From DASZTV01 sp035548125 (GTDB lineage: Bacteria; Actinomycetota; Actinomycetes; JAFAQI01): a stretch of 64,000 nucleotides of DNA. The notes below the pieces were generated by a model. It searched no databases and was not told the DNA's origin. It saw only the letters and a list, made by a program, of their open reading frames with translations. The position numbers were made by a program, and so were the translations under genes. The stretch covers positions 61,209-125,208 of the forward strand of contig DASZTV010000025.1 of assembly GCA_035548125.1 (NCBI GenBank), read 5' to 3'. This document shows positions 1-8,525 of the stretch, one piece after another (the stretch's first letter is position 1; the number at the start of each line of letters is the position of its first letter).

Positions 1-356
1 GCCACAACCAGCTCGTCGTCCGCGTACAGCCCGACGAAGGCGTGACCCTGCGCTTCGGCTCGAAGGTCCCGGGGTCGGCGATGGAGGTACGTGACGTGTC
101 GATGGACTTCCTGTACGGCGAGGCCTTCACCGAGTCTTCCCCGGAGGCCTACGAGCGGCTGATCCTCGACGTGCTGCTCGGCGACGCCACGTTGTTCCCC
201 CGCAACGAGGAAGTCGACGCGTCGTGGCGGGTGATCGACCGGCTCGAAGAGTTCTGGTCGGGGACGTCACCGGAGAAGTACCGCGCGGGCGAGTGGGGAC
301 CTCGCGGGGCCGACGAGATGCTCGCCGCGGACGGCCGGACCTGGCGGCGCCCATGA
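1..356 (+). CDS. zwf: Glucose-6-phosphate dehydrogenase, C-terminal part (cut by window edge)
   Basis: This is the last 117 or so residues of glucose-6-phosphate 1-dehydrogenase, which makes 6-phosphoglucono-lactone and NADPH from glucose 6-phosphate. The visible part carries the family's C-terminal blocks NQLVVRVQPDEGV, MDFLYGEAF and YERLILDVLLGDATLFP. The reading frame is open from base 3, so the start lies outside the window. Its TGA stop overlaps the opcA start (ATGA at 353-356), so zwf, opcA and pgl form one translationally coupled operon. Identification is secure. Confidence 0.95.
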   Translation, partial: HNQLVVRVQPDEGVTLRFGSKVPGSAMEVRDVSMDFLYGEAFTESSPEAYERLILDVLLGDATLFPRNEEVDASWRVIDRLEEFWSGTSPEKYRAGEWGPRGADEMLAADGRTWRRP

Positions 357-1330
357 CCACCACCCTGTGGGACACCACCGGTACCGACGTCGTCAAGGCG
401 CTCCTCGCCGAGCGGCGCGCCGCCGGCGCGCTCGCCTCCGGCCTCGCCTTGACCCTTGTCGTCGTGGTCGACGAGAAGCGCGTCCAGGAGGCGGAGCAGG
501 CGGCGACGGTCGCCGCCGCTGCCCATCCCTGCCGGCTGATCGTGGTGGTCCGGCACTCGATCAACGCGGACATCCGGCTCGACGCGGAGGTGCAGATCGG
601 CGGGCGGCTCGGTTCCACCGAGGCGGTCGTGATGCGCATGTACGGCCGGCTCGCGCTGCACGCCGAGTCCGTCGTCCTCCCGCTTCTGGCCCCCGACGCA
701 CCGGTGGTCACGTGGTGGCACGGCGCGCCACCGGCGGAGATCGCGACCGACGCGCTCGGCGTCCTCGCCAACCGGCGGGTGACCGACTGCGCACAAGCGG
801 CGGACCCGCTCGCGGCGCTGAACACCCGGGCGCAGGACTTCGTCCTCGGCGACACGGACCTGTCGTGGACTCGGTGCACCGCGTGGCGGTCGTTGTTGGC
901 GTCCGCACTCGACGGTGTCGAGGGCGAGCCCGTGTCGGCGTCGGTGTCCGCCGAAGCCGGCAACCCGAGCGCCGCGCTGCTCACCGGCTGGCTCAGCTCC
1001 CGGCTCCGCCTCGCGACGAGCTCCGAGACGAGCCATGGCCCCGGCATCACCGCGGTCGAGATCGTGATGCGCCGCCCTGACGGCAGCGACTGCGCGATCA
1101 AGATCGACCGGCCCGACGGGACATCGGCAACCTTGCGCCGCGGCGACGAAGAGCCTCGCCAGCTGCCCCTCCCGCGGCGTGCTCCGGGTGACCTGCTCGC
1201 CGAAGAGCTGCGCCGGATGGATCCGGACGCGGTCTACGCGGAGTCGCTCACCAGCTGCACCGACGTCGCGCTGGACAACACGCCTCGTAGCCGCATCCTG
1301 GTCTGGCGCGATCCGGCACTCGCCGAGTGA
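353..1330 (+). CDS. opcA: Glucose-6-phosphate dehydrogenase assembly protein OpcA
   Basis: This 325-residue protein matches OpcA, an assembly/allosteric partner of G6PDH found in actinobacteria and cyanobacteria. Its position between zwf and pgl is the classic one. I chose the ATG at 353 because it gives the ATGA overlap with zwf and begins MTTTLWDTTG, the usual OpcA N-terminus; an in-frame start at 224 would lie deep inside zwf. The central TWWHG and the C-terminal RILVWRDP are typical of the family. The stop overlaps the GTG of pgl. No membrane segment or signal peptide is seen. Confidence 0.93.
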   Translation: MTTTLWDTTGTDVVKALLAERRAAGALASGLALTLVVVVDEKRVQEAEQAATVAAAAHPCRLIVVVRHSINADIRLDAEVQIGGRLGSTEAVVMRMYGRLALHAESVVLPLLAPDAPVVTWWHGAPPAEIATDALGVLANRRVTDCAQAADPLAALNTRAQDFVLGDTDLSWTRCTAWRSLLASALDGVEGEPVSASVSAEAGNPSAALLTGWLSSRLRLATSSETSHGPGITAVEIVMRRPDGSDCAIKIDRPDGTSATLRRGDEEPRQLPLPRRAPGDLLAEELRRMDPDAVYAESLTSCTDVALDNTPRSRILVWRDPALAE

Positions 1331-2052
1331 CGGACCTGACCTCGCTCGTCGTCACTCACCGTGACGCCGACGTCCTGGCGCAGGCGGTCGCCGCCCGGGC
1401 GATCACCGCGATCACGGACGCCCAGGCGGCGCGCGGCAGCGCCTCGATAGTGCTGACAGGGGGCGGCATCGGAGGCGCCACACTGCGCGCCGTCGCCGCC
1501 TCGGCGCTTCGCGACACCGTCGACTGGGGCCGCCTGGACGTCTGGTGGGGCGACGAGCGGTTCCTGCCCGCCGGGCACCCGGAACGCAACGAGACCCAGG
1601 CCCGTGACGCGCTGCTCGACCACGTGCCGGTAGATCCGGTCCGGGTCCACCCCATGGCGGCCAGCGACGGTCCGGCCGGTGCGGACCTCGAGGCCGCGGC
1701 CGGCCGGTACGTCGACGCGCTCGCAGCGGCCGGCGATCCGGCCTTCGACGTGCTGCTGCTGGGCGTCGGTCCCGACGGCCATGTCGCGTCGTTGTTCCCC
1801 GGCCTACCGGGCTTGGCGGACGAGCGACCCGCCCTCCCGGTGCGCAACTCCCCCAAGCCGCCACCAGAGCGCATCTCGCTGGGCCTCAGCGCCATCAACC
1901 GTGCCAGGGAGGTCTGGCTCGTGGCCGCCGGCGAGGAGAAGGCCGCCGCGGTCGCGTCCGCCCTGAACGGCGGAAGCGAACCCGCGGCCCGCGTAGCCGG
2001 CAAGGAAGCCACCAGGTGGCTCCTGGACCAAGCGGCCGCCGCCGCCCTCTAG
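1327..2052 (+). CDS. pgl: 6-phosphogluconolactonase
   Basis: Hydrolyses 6-phosphogluconolactone to 6-phosphogluconate, the second step of the oxidative pentose phosphate pathway. The 241-residue protein shows the sugar-isomerase-like fold motifs TGGGIGG near the N-terminus, WWGDERFLP, and GVGPDGHVASLFPG near the middle. It starts with GTG in a GTGA overlap with the opcA stop, so it is third in the zwf-opcA-pgl operon. It ends 18 nt from the convergent secG stop. Confidence 0.95.
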   Translation: MTDLTSLVVTHRDADVLAQAVAARAITAITDAQAARGSASIVLTGGGIGGATLRAVAASALRDTVDWGRLDVWWGDERFLPAGHPERNETQARDALLDHVPVDPVRVHPMAASDGPAGADLEAAAGRYVDALAAAGDPAFDVLLLGVGPDGHVASLFPGLPGLADERPALPVRNSPKPPPERISLGLSAINRAREVWLVAAGEEKAAAVASALNGGSEPAARVAGKEATRWLLDQAAAAAL

Positions 2053-2070
2053 GCCCTCGCAGGGAGCGAG

Positions 2071-2298
2071 CTACTTGAGGAGGAGGCCGATGCCGATGAT
2101 GCAGCCGAACCAGAGGACGCCGCAGATGATCGTGAGCCGGTCGAGGTTCTTCTCCACGACCGAGGATCCGGACAGCGTCGAGGACACGCCGCCGCCGAAC
2201 AAATCGGACAGGCCGCCACCTTTGCCGCGGTGCAGCAGGACGAGCAGCATCAACAGCAGGCTGACGATGATCAGCAGGATGGAGAGCGCGGTGACCAC
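2071..2298 (-). CDS. secG: Preprotein translocase subunit SecG
   Basis: Small (75 aa) inner-membrane subunit of SecYEG. It has two hydrophobic segments (about residues 3-21 and 54-74) joined by the diagnostic loop HRGKGGGLSDLFGGG. The start is GTG. The GGAGG upstream sits only one base from that GTG, which is unusually close, but no alternative in-frame start fits the family. In most actinobacteria secG directly follows tpiA; here a 6-kb ABC-transporter operon lies between them (see findings). Confidence 0.95.
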   Translation of the reverse strand: MVTALSILLIIVSLLLMLLVLLHRGKGGGLSDLFGGGVSSTLSGSSVVEKNLDRLTIICGVLWFGCIIGIGLLLK

Positions 2299-2342
2299 GC
2301 CTCCAGTGTGTCAGATCGGCGCGGCGGGCTCCCTCGCCAGCC

Positions 2343-3332
2343 TCAGCTGAGCCGAACCCGCGGATCGAGGATCGCGTACAGGATGTCGACCACGATGTTC
2401 GCCACCACGACGGCCGCAGACGCCACGACCACGATCCCGAGGATCACCGGCAGGTCCTGGTTGCTGATCGCCTGCACGGCGGTGTACCCGAGACCCTGCA
2501 TGCTGAAGACCGTCTCGGTGACCACCGCCCCGCCGATCAGTACGGCGACGTCGATGCCGAACTGCGTGACGATCGGCGTCAGCGCCGCTCGTAGCCCGTG
2601 CCGCAGGACGACCCGGCGTTCCGACAGCCCTTTCGCGCGCGCCGTCCGGATGTAGTCCTCACCGAGGACGTCGAGCATCGACGATCGGGACAGCCGGGTG
2701 TAGGCAGCGGCGCTGACGACCGCAAGGGTGATCCACGGCAGGATCAGGTGATGCGCCCACTGCAGCGGGTTGCTGGTGAAGTCGACGTACCCCGCGGCCG
2801 GGAACCAGTGCAGGTGCAGCTTCGTGGAGAAGTCGTAGTAGAAGACCAGCAGCAGGAGCAGACCGAGCACGAACGTCGGCAGCGAGTAGAAGAACAGCGC
2901 GATTGTCGTGAACAGCCGGTCGAGGAAGCTTCGCGGACGTACCGCCGACAGGATGCCCGACGCCAACCCCATCAGCAGCCAGAGGATCGAGGCGCCGATC
3001 GCGAGCGACAGCGTGATCGGTGCTGCCGTCTTGAGGATGTGCGTGACGGGGATCTGGAAGAAGTAGTCCTGCCCCAGCCCGCCGCGGAGCAGACCGGCGC
3101 GATGTGGCGTGCCGTAGATGAAGTGCCAGTACTGCTGCCACAGCGGCTGGTTCAGCCCCAGGTCGTGGATGATCTGGTCGAGCTTGGCCTGTGACGCCGC
3201 CTTGCCACCGATCCGGCGGGCGACGTCCTTCGGGCCCTGCCCGCCGGCAAAGAAGAGCAGGAACGACGCCACCGTCACGAGCCACATGACGAGGACGCCC
3301 TGCAGGATGCGGCGGACCAGGAAGCGGGCCAT
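2343..3332 (-). CDS. ABC transporter permease, DppB/OppB family
   Basis: Inner-membrane permease (329 aa) of a peptide/nickel-type ABC importer. It opens with the family's first transmembrane segment after MARFLVRRILQG and ends with the usual NIVVDILYAILDPRVRLS. The EAA-type cytoplasmic loop that contacts the ATPases is seen as DYIRTARAKGLSERRVVLRHGLR (shown by its ends, DYIRTARAKG and VLRHGLR). The start overlaps the stop of the next permease (TGATG at 3330-3334). It is the last gene of the transporter operon, which runs from 8400 down to 2343. Confidence 0.92.
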   Translation of the reverse strand: MARFLVRRILQGVLVMWLVTVASFLLFFAGGQGPKDVARRIGGKAASQAKLDQIIHDLGLNQPLWQQYWHFIYGTPHRAGLLRGGLGQDYFFQIPVTHILKTAAPITLSLAIGASILWLLMGLASGILSAVRPRSFLDRLFTTIALFFYSLPTFVLGLLLLLVFYYDFSTKLHLHWFPAAGYVDFTSNPLQWAHHLILPWITLAVVSAAAYTRLSRSSMLDVLGEDYIRTARAKGLSERRVVLRHGLRAALTPIVTQFGIDVAVLIGGAVVTETVFSMQGLGYTAVQAISNQDLPVILGIVVVASAAVVVANIVVDILYAILDPRVRLS

Positions 3333-4318
3333 CAGACGAACAACCTGTCTGCTCGAGGGTCGAACGCATCTCGGACACCGTCACCGAAGATGTTGAACGC
3401 CAAGGTGGTGATCAGCAGCGCCAGACCTGGGAAGACGAGATACCACCAGGCGACGGTGTAGACCGCCTGCGAGCTCGCGATCATGGCGCCCCAGTCGGCG
3501 GTCGGCGGCTGCACCCCGATCGACAGGAACGACAGCGTCGCCTCGCCGACGATGCTGAGCGGGATCAGCAGCGAGGCGTAGACGATCACCTGCGCGATCA
3601 CGTTCGGAAAGATGTCGACGAACATGATCCGCCACGGGGTAGCACCGAGCGACCGAGCCGCCTCGACGTACTCCCGCTCACGGATCGACAGCACCTGACC
3701 GCGCACGATCCTGGCCACCGAGGACCAGCCGAACAGCGACAGCACGCCGACGACCAGCCACAGGCTGCCGCCGCCGCTGACCGCAGCCAGTGCGACACCG
3801 AAGAGCAGGAACGGGATCGACAGCGTGACGTCGATCAGCCGGGAGATGAGCGTGTCGACGAAGCGGCCGAAGTAGCCCGCCATCAACCCCATCAGCGCCC
3901 CGAAGGAAACCGTGATGGCAGTGGTGACGACACCGACCAGCAGCGAGACCCGGGCGCCGTAGGCGATCCGGACCAGCAGGTCGCGACCCTGGTCGTCCGC
4001 GCCGAGCCAGAAGTGGCTCCCCAACCCGGCCGGGAAGCCTTCCGGTGTCTCGCCGATGATCCGGAACTGCTGGTTCACCCCGTGACCGGTGATCTTGGCG
4101 AAGATCGGCGCCCCGATCGCGCAGGCGACGATGATCACGATCACGATCGCCGACACAACGGCGGCCCGGTCGCGACGCAGCCGCTCGTACGCCAACCGCC
4201 AGGGACTGCGCCCTTGGATGATCTTCGCGGCCTCCGGTGGCGTCTCCTCACCCGCGCCCCCTGCCATCACGTCGAGGTCGCCGGCACCACCGACATTGCC
4301 GATCGTCACTGGGACCAC
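3332..4318 (-). CDS. ABC transporter permease, DppC/OppC family
   Basis: Second permease (328 aa) of the peptide-type importer. The N-terminal cytoplasmic tail has the OppC-type block SPWRLAYERLRRDRAAVVS before the first membrane segment, and the EAA loop reads REYVEAARSLGATPWRI. The C-terminus GVRDAFDPRADRLFV is typical. Start choice is uncertain: GTG at 4318 lies about 3 nt from a GGAGG, while an in-frame GTG at 4309 has a longer gap of about 12 nt. The stop overlaps the dppB-type permease. Confidence 0.92.
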   Translation of the reverse strand: MVPVTIGNVGGAGDLDVMAGGAGEETPPEAAKIIQGRSPWRLAYERLRRDRAAVVSAIVIVIIVACAIGAPIFAKITGHGVNQQFRIIGETPEGFPAGLGSHFWLGADDQGRDLLVRIAYGARVSLLVGVVTTAITVSFGALMGLMAGYFGRFVDTLISRLIDVTLSIPFLLFGVALAAVSGGGSLWLVVGVLSLFGWSSVARIVRGQVLSIREREYVEAARSLGATPWRIMFVDIFPNVIAQVIVYASLLIPLSIVGEATLSFLSIGVQPPTADWGAMIASSQAVYTVAWWYLVFPGLALLITTLAFNIFGDGVRDAFDPRADRLFV

Positions 4319-4336
4319 CCTCCTCGCATGCGGCGC

Positions 4337-5416
4337 TCAGGCATTACCGATCAGGCCTTCCTCGATCACCCGCTCCTCGACGCTGATCTGCGGCGTCGAC
4401 TTGCTGATGTCCTCACCGACCTCCACCGGAAAGTGGCATGCCGCGGCGTGAATGTCCGGGTCGCCCAGGCGCGGGACGAGCGCCGGATCCTCACGGACGC
4501 AGAGGTCCTGTGCCTTGGGACATCGCGGATGGAACCGGCACCCCGACGGCGGATCGAGCGGCGACGGGACGTCTCCGACCAGCACGACCCGGTGCCGCTC
4601 CTGCATCTGGCGCGGGTCGGGCACCGGAACCGCCGACAGGAGGGCCTGCGTGTAGGGGTGGCGACCCTTTTGATAGATGTCGTCGCCTGGTCCGACCTCC
4701 GCGACCTTGCCGAGGTACATGACCGCGACCCGGTCACTGACGTGCCGGACCACCGACAGGTCGTGAGCGATGAAGATGTAGGTCAGGTTGAGCTCCTTCT
4801 GCAGATCTGCCAGAAGGTTGATCACCTGTGCCTGAATCGACACGTCCAGGGCGGACACCGGCTCATCGCAGATCACGAGCTTCGGGCGCAACGCGAGGGC
4901 TCGCGCGATACCGATGCGTTGGCGCTGGCCGCCGGAGAACTCCGCCGGGAACCGGTTGTAATGCTCGGGGTTGAGCCCCACGAGCTCCATCGCCTCCTGC
5001 ACCCGGCGCTTGCGCTCCTGCCCGCTCGCGATCCCGTGAATGGCAAACGGGTCGCCGATGATCGAGCCGACCCGGCGACGCGGGTTCAGCGAGCCGTACG
5101 GGTCCTGAAAGATCATCTGCATGTCCCGGCGGTGGGGACGCATCCGTGATGGGGAGAGCCGCGAGATGTCGGTTCCGTCGAACTCGACAGTTCCCGACGT
5201 GAGGTCGTAGAGCCGCATGATGCAGCGGGCGAGCGTCGACTTGCCGCAGCCGGTCTCGCCGACCAGGCCCAGCGTCTCCCCACGACGTACCTCGAGGCTC
5301 ACTCCATCGACCGCGTGAACCGCCCCGACGTTGCGCCGGAACAGCGACGACGACCGCACCGGGAAGTGCTTCACGACATCGGTGAGCTTCAGCAGCGCGT
5401 CGCCGGAGTCGCTCAC
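4337..5416 (-). CDS. ABC transporter ATP-binding protein, DppF/OppF family
   Basis: Cytoplasmic ATPase (359 aa) of the importer. It has Walker A GETGCGKST, a Q-loop MIFQDPYGSLNPR, the signature SGGQRQRIGIARAL and Walker B LVICDEPVSALD. The C-terminal oligopeptide-type extension has the Cys pattern CRFHPRCPKAQDLC. The frame is open upstream to 5581, but the GTG at 5416 makes a GTGA overlap with the stop of the preceding ATPase gene and gives a normal N-terminus, so I prefer it. Confidence 0.92.
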   Translation of the reverse strand: MSDSGDALLKLTDVVKHFPVRSSSLFRRNVGAVHAVDGVSLEVRRGETLGLVGETGCGKSTLARCIMRLYDLTSGTVEFDGTDISRLSPSRMRPHRRDMQMIFQDPYGSLNPRRRVGSIIGDPFAIHGIASGQERKRRVQEAMELVGLNPEHYNRFPAEFSGGQRQRIGIARALALRPKLVICDEPVSALDVSIQAQVINLLADLQKELNLTYIFIAHDLSVVRHVSDRVAVMYLGKVAEVGPGDDIYQKGRHPYTQALLSAVPVPDPRQMQERHRVVLVGDVPSPLDPPSGCRFHPRCPKAQDLCVREDPALVPRLGDPDIHAAACHFPVEVGEDISKSTPQISVEERVIEEGLIGNA

Positions 5417-6423
5417 GCGGCACCCTCTTTCGGCTGGTCGTGCCGCATCTGCTCGCGCTCGGCCCGGTCCGCAGGCAGCCAGCACGCCGACCGATGGCCG
5501 GCGGCCTGGTCGACGACGAGCAGCGGCGGAGTCTCGACACAGCGCTCGAACGCGTACGGACAGCGTGGCCGGAACGGGCACCCCTGCGGCAGGTTGATCA
5601 GGCTCGGTGGCTGGCCGGCGATCGGAACCAGACGTTCCCGCGACCCGTAGCCCGGCAAGGACAGCAGCAGACCCTCGCTGTAGGGGTGGTGCGCACCGTA
5701 GAACAGCGTGTCGCGCGACGCGGTCTCCATCACCGCGCCGGCGTACATCACCACGACCTCGTCGGCGATCTCTGCGATCACGCCCAGGTCGTGGGTGATC
5801 ATGATGATCGCGGTGCCGAACTCGTCCTGCAGCCGCTTCATCACCTCGAGCACCTGCGCCTGCACCGTTACGTCGAGCGCAGTCGTGGGCTCGTCCGCGA
5901 TCAGCAGCTTCGGGTTGAGCGCCATTGCCATAGCGATCATCGCCCGCTGCCTCATACCACCCGAGAACTGATGCGGGAAGTCGTCGACCCGGCGGTCCGG
6001 TTGCGGGATGCCGACCATGCGCAGCAGATCCACGGCGCGCGAGCGAGCCGCATGTTTCGTGATCGACGCGTCGTGGGCGCGGATCATCTCCACGATCTGC
6101 CAGCCGACGCGGTAGTACGGGTGCAGGCTCGACAGCGGGTCCTGGAAGATCATGCCGATCTCGGCACCGCGAACGTTGCGAAGCGCCTCGGACTCCATGG
6201 TGAGCAGGTCGTTGCCCTCGAACAAAGCGGTGCCCGCGATGCGCGCGCCGCGCACGAGGCCCATGATCGCCTGCGTCGAGACACTCTTCCCGGATCCGGA
6301 CTCGCCGACGATCCCGAGCGTCTTACCCGATTCGACGCTGAAGCTCAGCCCACGAACCGCGTCCAGCTGACCGTCCGGTGTCGCGAACGAAACGCGAAGA
6401 TCCTCTACTTCGAGCAACGCCAC
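5413..6423 (-). CDS. ABC transporter ATP-binding protein, DppD/OppD family
   Basis: Cytoplasmic ATPase (336 aa) that pairs with the DppF-type protein. It shows Walker A GESGSGKS, Q-loop FQDPLSSLHPYYRVG, signature FSGGMRQRAMIAMAMAL, Walker B LLIADEPTTALD and the C-terminal Cys cluster CPFRPRCPYAFERC. The two ATPases overlap by GTGA. A strong hairpin (6496-6533) separates this gene from the binding-protein gene upstream, so the transport machinery may be expressed below the level of the binding protein. Confidence 0.92.
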   Translation of the reverse strand: MALLEVEDLRVSFATPDGQLDAVRGLSFSVESGKTLGIVGESGSGKSVSTQAIMGLVRGARIAGTALFEGNDLLTMESEALRNVRGAEIGMIFQDPLSSLHPYYRVGWQIVEMIRAHDASITKHAARSRAVDLLRMVGIPQPDRRVDDFPHQFSGGMRQRAMIAMAMALNPKLLIADEPTTALDVTVQAQVLEVMKRLQDEFGTAIIMITHDLGVIAEIADEVVVMYAGAVMETASRDTLFYGAHHPYSEGLLLSLPGYGSRERLVPIAGQPPSLINLPQGCPFRPRCPYAFERCVETPPLLVVDQAAGHRSACWLPADRAEREQMRHDQPKEGAA

Positions 6424-6495
6424 ACGCAGCTCCTCACCGGTTTCGGCAACACCTCAAGGTTCAAGGCGCAGGCCGAGGACAGTGTGTACCTAAAG

Positions 6496-6533
6496 ACCGG
6501 CCGGTGTCCCGCAAGCGCGAGACACCGGCCGGT
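6496..6533 (-). terminator. Perfect 13-bp inverted repeat between binding-protein and ATPase genes
   Basis: Arms ACCGGCCGGTGTC (6496-6508) and its exact complement (6521-6533) surround a 12-nt loop. It lies 34 nt after the binding-protein stop and 72 nt before the ATPase start. There is only a short T run after it on the minus strand (CTTTA), so it may be a weak or partial terminator, or an mRNA-stabilising hairpin, within one operon. Confidence 0.6.
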
Positions 6534-6567
6534 TCGTTGCTCACTCAGATGTGCCAGCCGAACTGAG

Positions 6568-8400
6568 TTACTTGGAGATCCAGACGTTCGGGTAGTCGAT
6601 CGTCTGGAATGCCGGCATGAACACGTCGTTGTGGGTGTTCGCCGAGTGCAGGAACCCGCCGTTGACGGATCCGATCGGATAGAACGCCGCGTCCTTGATC
6701 ACCAGGTCGTCGGCCTGGGCCCAGAGCTTGTTGCTCGTGGCCTCGTCCTGCGCAGCCGATGCCTGCTCGATCAATGAGTCGACCTGCGGGTCGTCGAACA
6801 GCCCGAAGTCACTCGACACCGGCGGAAGGACCTTGCCGTAGAACAGCGGCTTGAAGAACGACAACGCCGCGTTGCCGTACCAGTCCGGCCCCCATCCGGC
6901 CAGTGACAGGTCCCAGTCACCGTTGCGGGCGCTCGACGGCACCTGCAGGTACTTCGTGTAGATGGTGAACTGGCCGGGCGCGTTGAGACCCGTGACCTTG
7001 ACGCCGATCTTCTTCAGCTGGCTCTGCACGTCCTCGTACATCTTCTGCGACGTCGAGGAGATCGCGCGGTACAGGAACACCAGGTGCAGGTTCTTCACAC
7101 CCGCTGCCGCGAGCAGCTGTTTCGCCTTGTCCGGGTTGTACGGGTACGGCGTGTCCTGGTTGAGCTGAGCCCCGTCGATGCCCGGCGGAAGGACGTGCGT
7201 CAACGGCGGCTCGAGCTTCTCGCCACCCGCGTCCTGCACGAGGAACGCCCGGTTGATCGCGTAGGACAGCGCCTGGCGAACCGCAGCCTGCTTCAACGCG
7301 CCGTTGTTGTTCGGCGACTGCGTGTTGAAGATGATGTACGGGTTGCTCGAGCCCTCGTTCTGCACGTTCAGCAGCGGGTTGTTCTCCTGGATCATCTGGT
7401 TCTGCTGCACCGCGCTCGGCGCGAGGTCCCAGTCGGCGTTCAGCGAGCCGGCAAGGATCTGCTGCTGGATCGCGTCCTGCTGCTCACCTTCGGTGACCTT
7501 GATCTCGTCGACGTAGGCCTTGCGAATCGGGTCGGTCGACGGGTCCCAGACCGGGTTGCGCGTGAAGTCGATGGACTTCGTCGGGTCGAAGGACTTGATG
7601 ACGTAAGCACCGCAGGAGACCCAGTGCTGCGCCTCAGCCGTCGTACCCGGCAGGTAGTTCAGCATCTCGACGGCGCGAGGGCTGAACACCGGGATCGTCA
7701 GCATGCTCTCGAAGTAGCCGGCCGGCTGGGTCAAGTGGAAGACCAGCGTCTGCGGCGTGTCACCGACGGTGACGCCGGTCAGCGCGTTCTTCGGGTCCGA
7801 CAGGAACGCCTTGATGCCGGCAACCGTCGGCTTGGCCTTGGCGAAGGCCTTGCAGAAGTCGGTGTAGCCGACGATCAGGTCGCTGAAGTCGGGCTGCCCG
7901 CCGAACTGGATGCTCGTCGGGTTGCAGCTGATCTCCACGCCGCGGATGACGTCTTCAGCGGTCACCTGACGCTTGGGCGTGGTGTTCCAGTAGACGCCCT
8001 GGCGGATCGTGATGGTCTCGGTCTTGCCGCCGTCGGAGGCCACCGGGTCGCCGGTGGCGAGGTCCGGCACCGCCTCGGTCTGGTGACCGGGTTGCGGCGA
8101 GTAGGAGTACAGGTTCCGGCTGAAGATGCGCGCGGCGATCTGGCCGAGGCTGCTGTAGCTGACGTTCGGGTCGTAGTAGTCGGCGTCGCCGGAACCGGCG
8201 AGCTTCAACACCCCGCCCCGCACCGGGGTACCGGAGTTGTTGAGAGAAATCTTCTCGAAAGGTGCGTTAGCGCTGCTCGGAGCGGACGAGTTGGAGCTCG
8301 GGGTTCCGCCCCCTGAGCTTCCACCGCCACACGCTGCGATCACAAGGCTCGCGACAGCACCCGCCGCGGCAAAGCCAGCGGTACGTCGATTCCGGAGCAT
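6568..8400 (-). CDS. Peptide/nickel-type ABC transporter substrate-binding lipoprotein
   Basis: Extracytoplasmic SBP family 5 protein of 610 aa. The ATG at 8400 is preceded by AAGGAGG and gives a lipoprotein signal peptide with lipobox IAAC (Cys24), followed by a Gly/Ser-rich linker. An in-frame start at 8463 would bury this signal. The body has the SBP5 landmarks GTPVRGGVLKLA near residue 60, a central block ALSYAINR and C-terminal FQTIDYPNVWISK. It should capture oligopeptides or a similar ligand; the substrate cannot be read from sequence. It is the first gene of the operon. Confidence 0.92.
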   Translation of the reverse strand: MLRNRRTAGFAAAGAVASLVIAACGGGSSGGGTPSSNSSAPSSANAPFEKISLNNSGTPVRGGVLKLAGSGDADYYDPNVSYSSLGQIAARIFSRNLYSYSPQPGHQTEAVPDLATGDPVASDGGKTETITIRQGVYWNTTPKRQVTAEDVIRGVEISCNPTSIQFGGQPDFSDLIVGYTDFCKAFAKAKPTVAGIKAFLSDPKNALTGVTVGDTPQTLVFHLTQPAGYFESMLTIPVFSPRAVEMLNYLPGTTAEAQHWVSCGAYVIKSFDPTKSIDFTRNPVWDPSTDPIRKAYVDEIKVTEGEQQDAIQQQILAGSLNADWDLAPSAVQQNQMIQENNPLLNVQNEGSSNPYIIFNTQSPNNNGALKQAAVRQALSYAINRAFLVQDAGGEKLEPPLTHVLPPGIDGAQLNQDTPYPYNPDKAKQLLAAAGVKNLHLVFLYRAISSTSQKMYEDVQSQLKKIGVKVTGLNAPGQFTIYTKYLQVPSSARNGDWDLSLAGWGPDWYGNAALSFFKPLFYGKVLPPVSSDFGLFDDPQVDSLIEQASAAQDEATSNKLWAQADDLVIKDAAFYPIGSVNGGFLHSANTHNDVFMPAFQTIDYPNVWISK

Positions 8401-8468
8401 GATCCTCCTTATGGGCCGCGGGGTACGCGGCAGCAAGCGGGCGACCCCAACGTCGCCAACCACGCGTG

Positions 8469-8497
8469 AGATTAGGTCCGCAGGTCAACCGGGCCAA
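8469..8497 (-). promoter_or_regulatory. Candidate promoter for the ABC transporter operon
   Basis: On the minus strand a TTGGCC (8492-8497) is followed by exactly 17 nt and TAATCT (8469-8474), a fair housekeeping-sigma -35/-10 pair about 70 nt before the binding-protein ATG. The match was found by eye and overlaps a small hairpin after tpiA, so it is tentative. Confidence 0.35.
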
Positions 8498-8506
8498 TCA
8501 GCCCGG
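8489..8506 (-). terminator. Small GC-rich hairpin after tpiA
   Basis: CCGGGC and GCCCGG (arms 8489-8494 and 8501-8506) flank a 6-nt loop about 20 nt past the tpiA stop. No T tract follows. It may separate the glycolytic operon from the transporter operon. Confidence 0.35.
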
Positions 8507-8525
8507 GCAAGTTGTGACCTAATGG

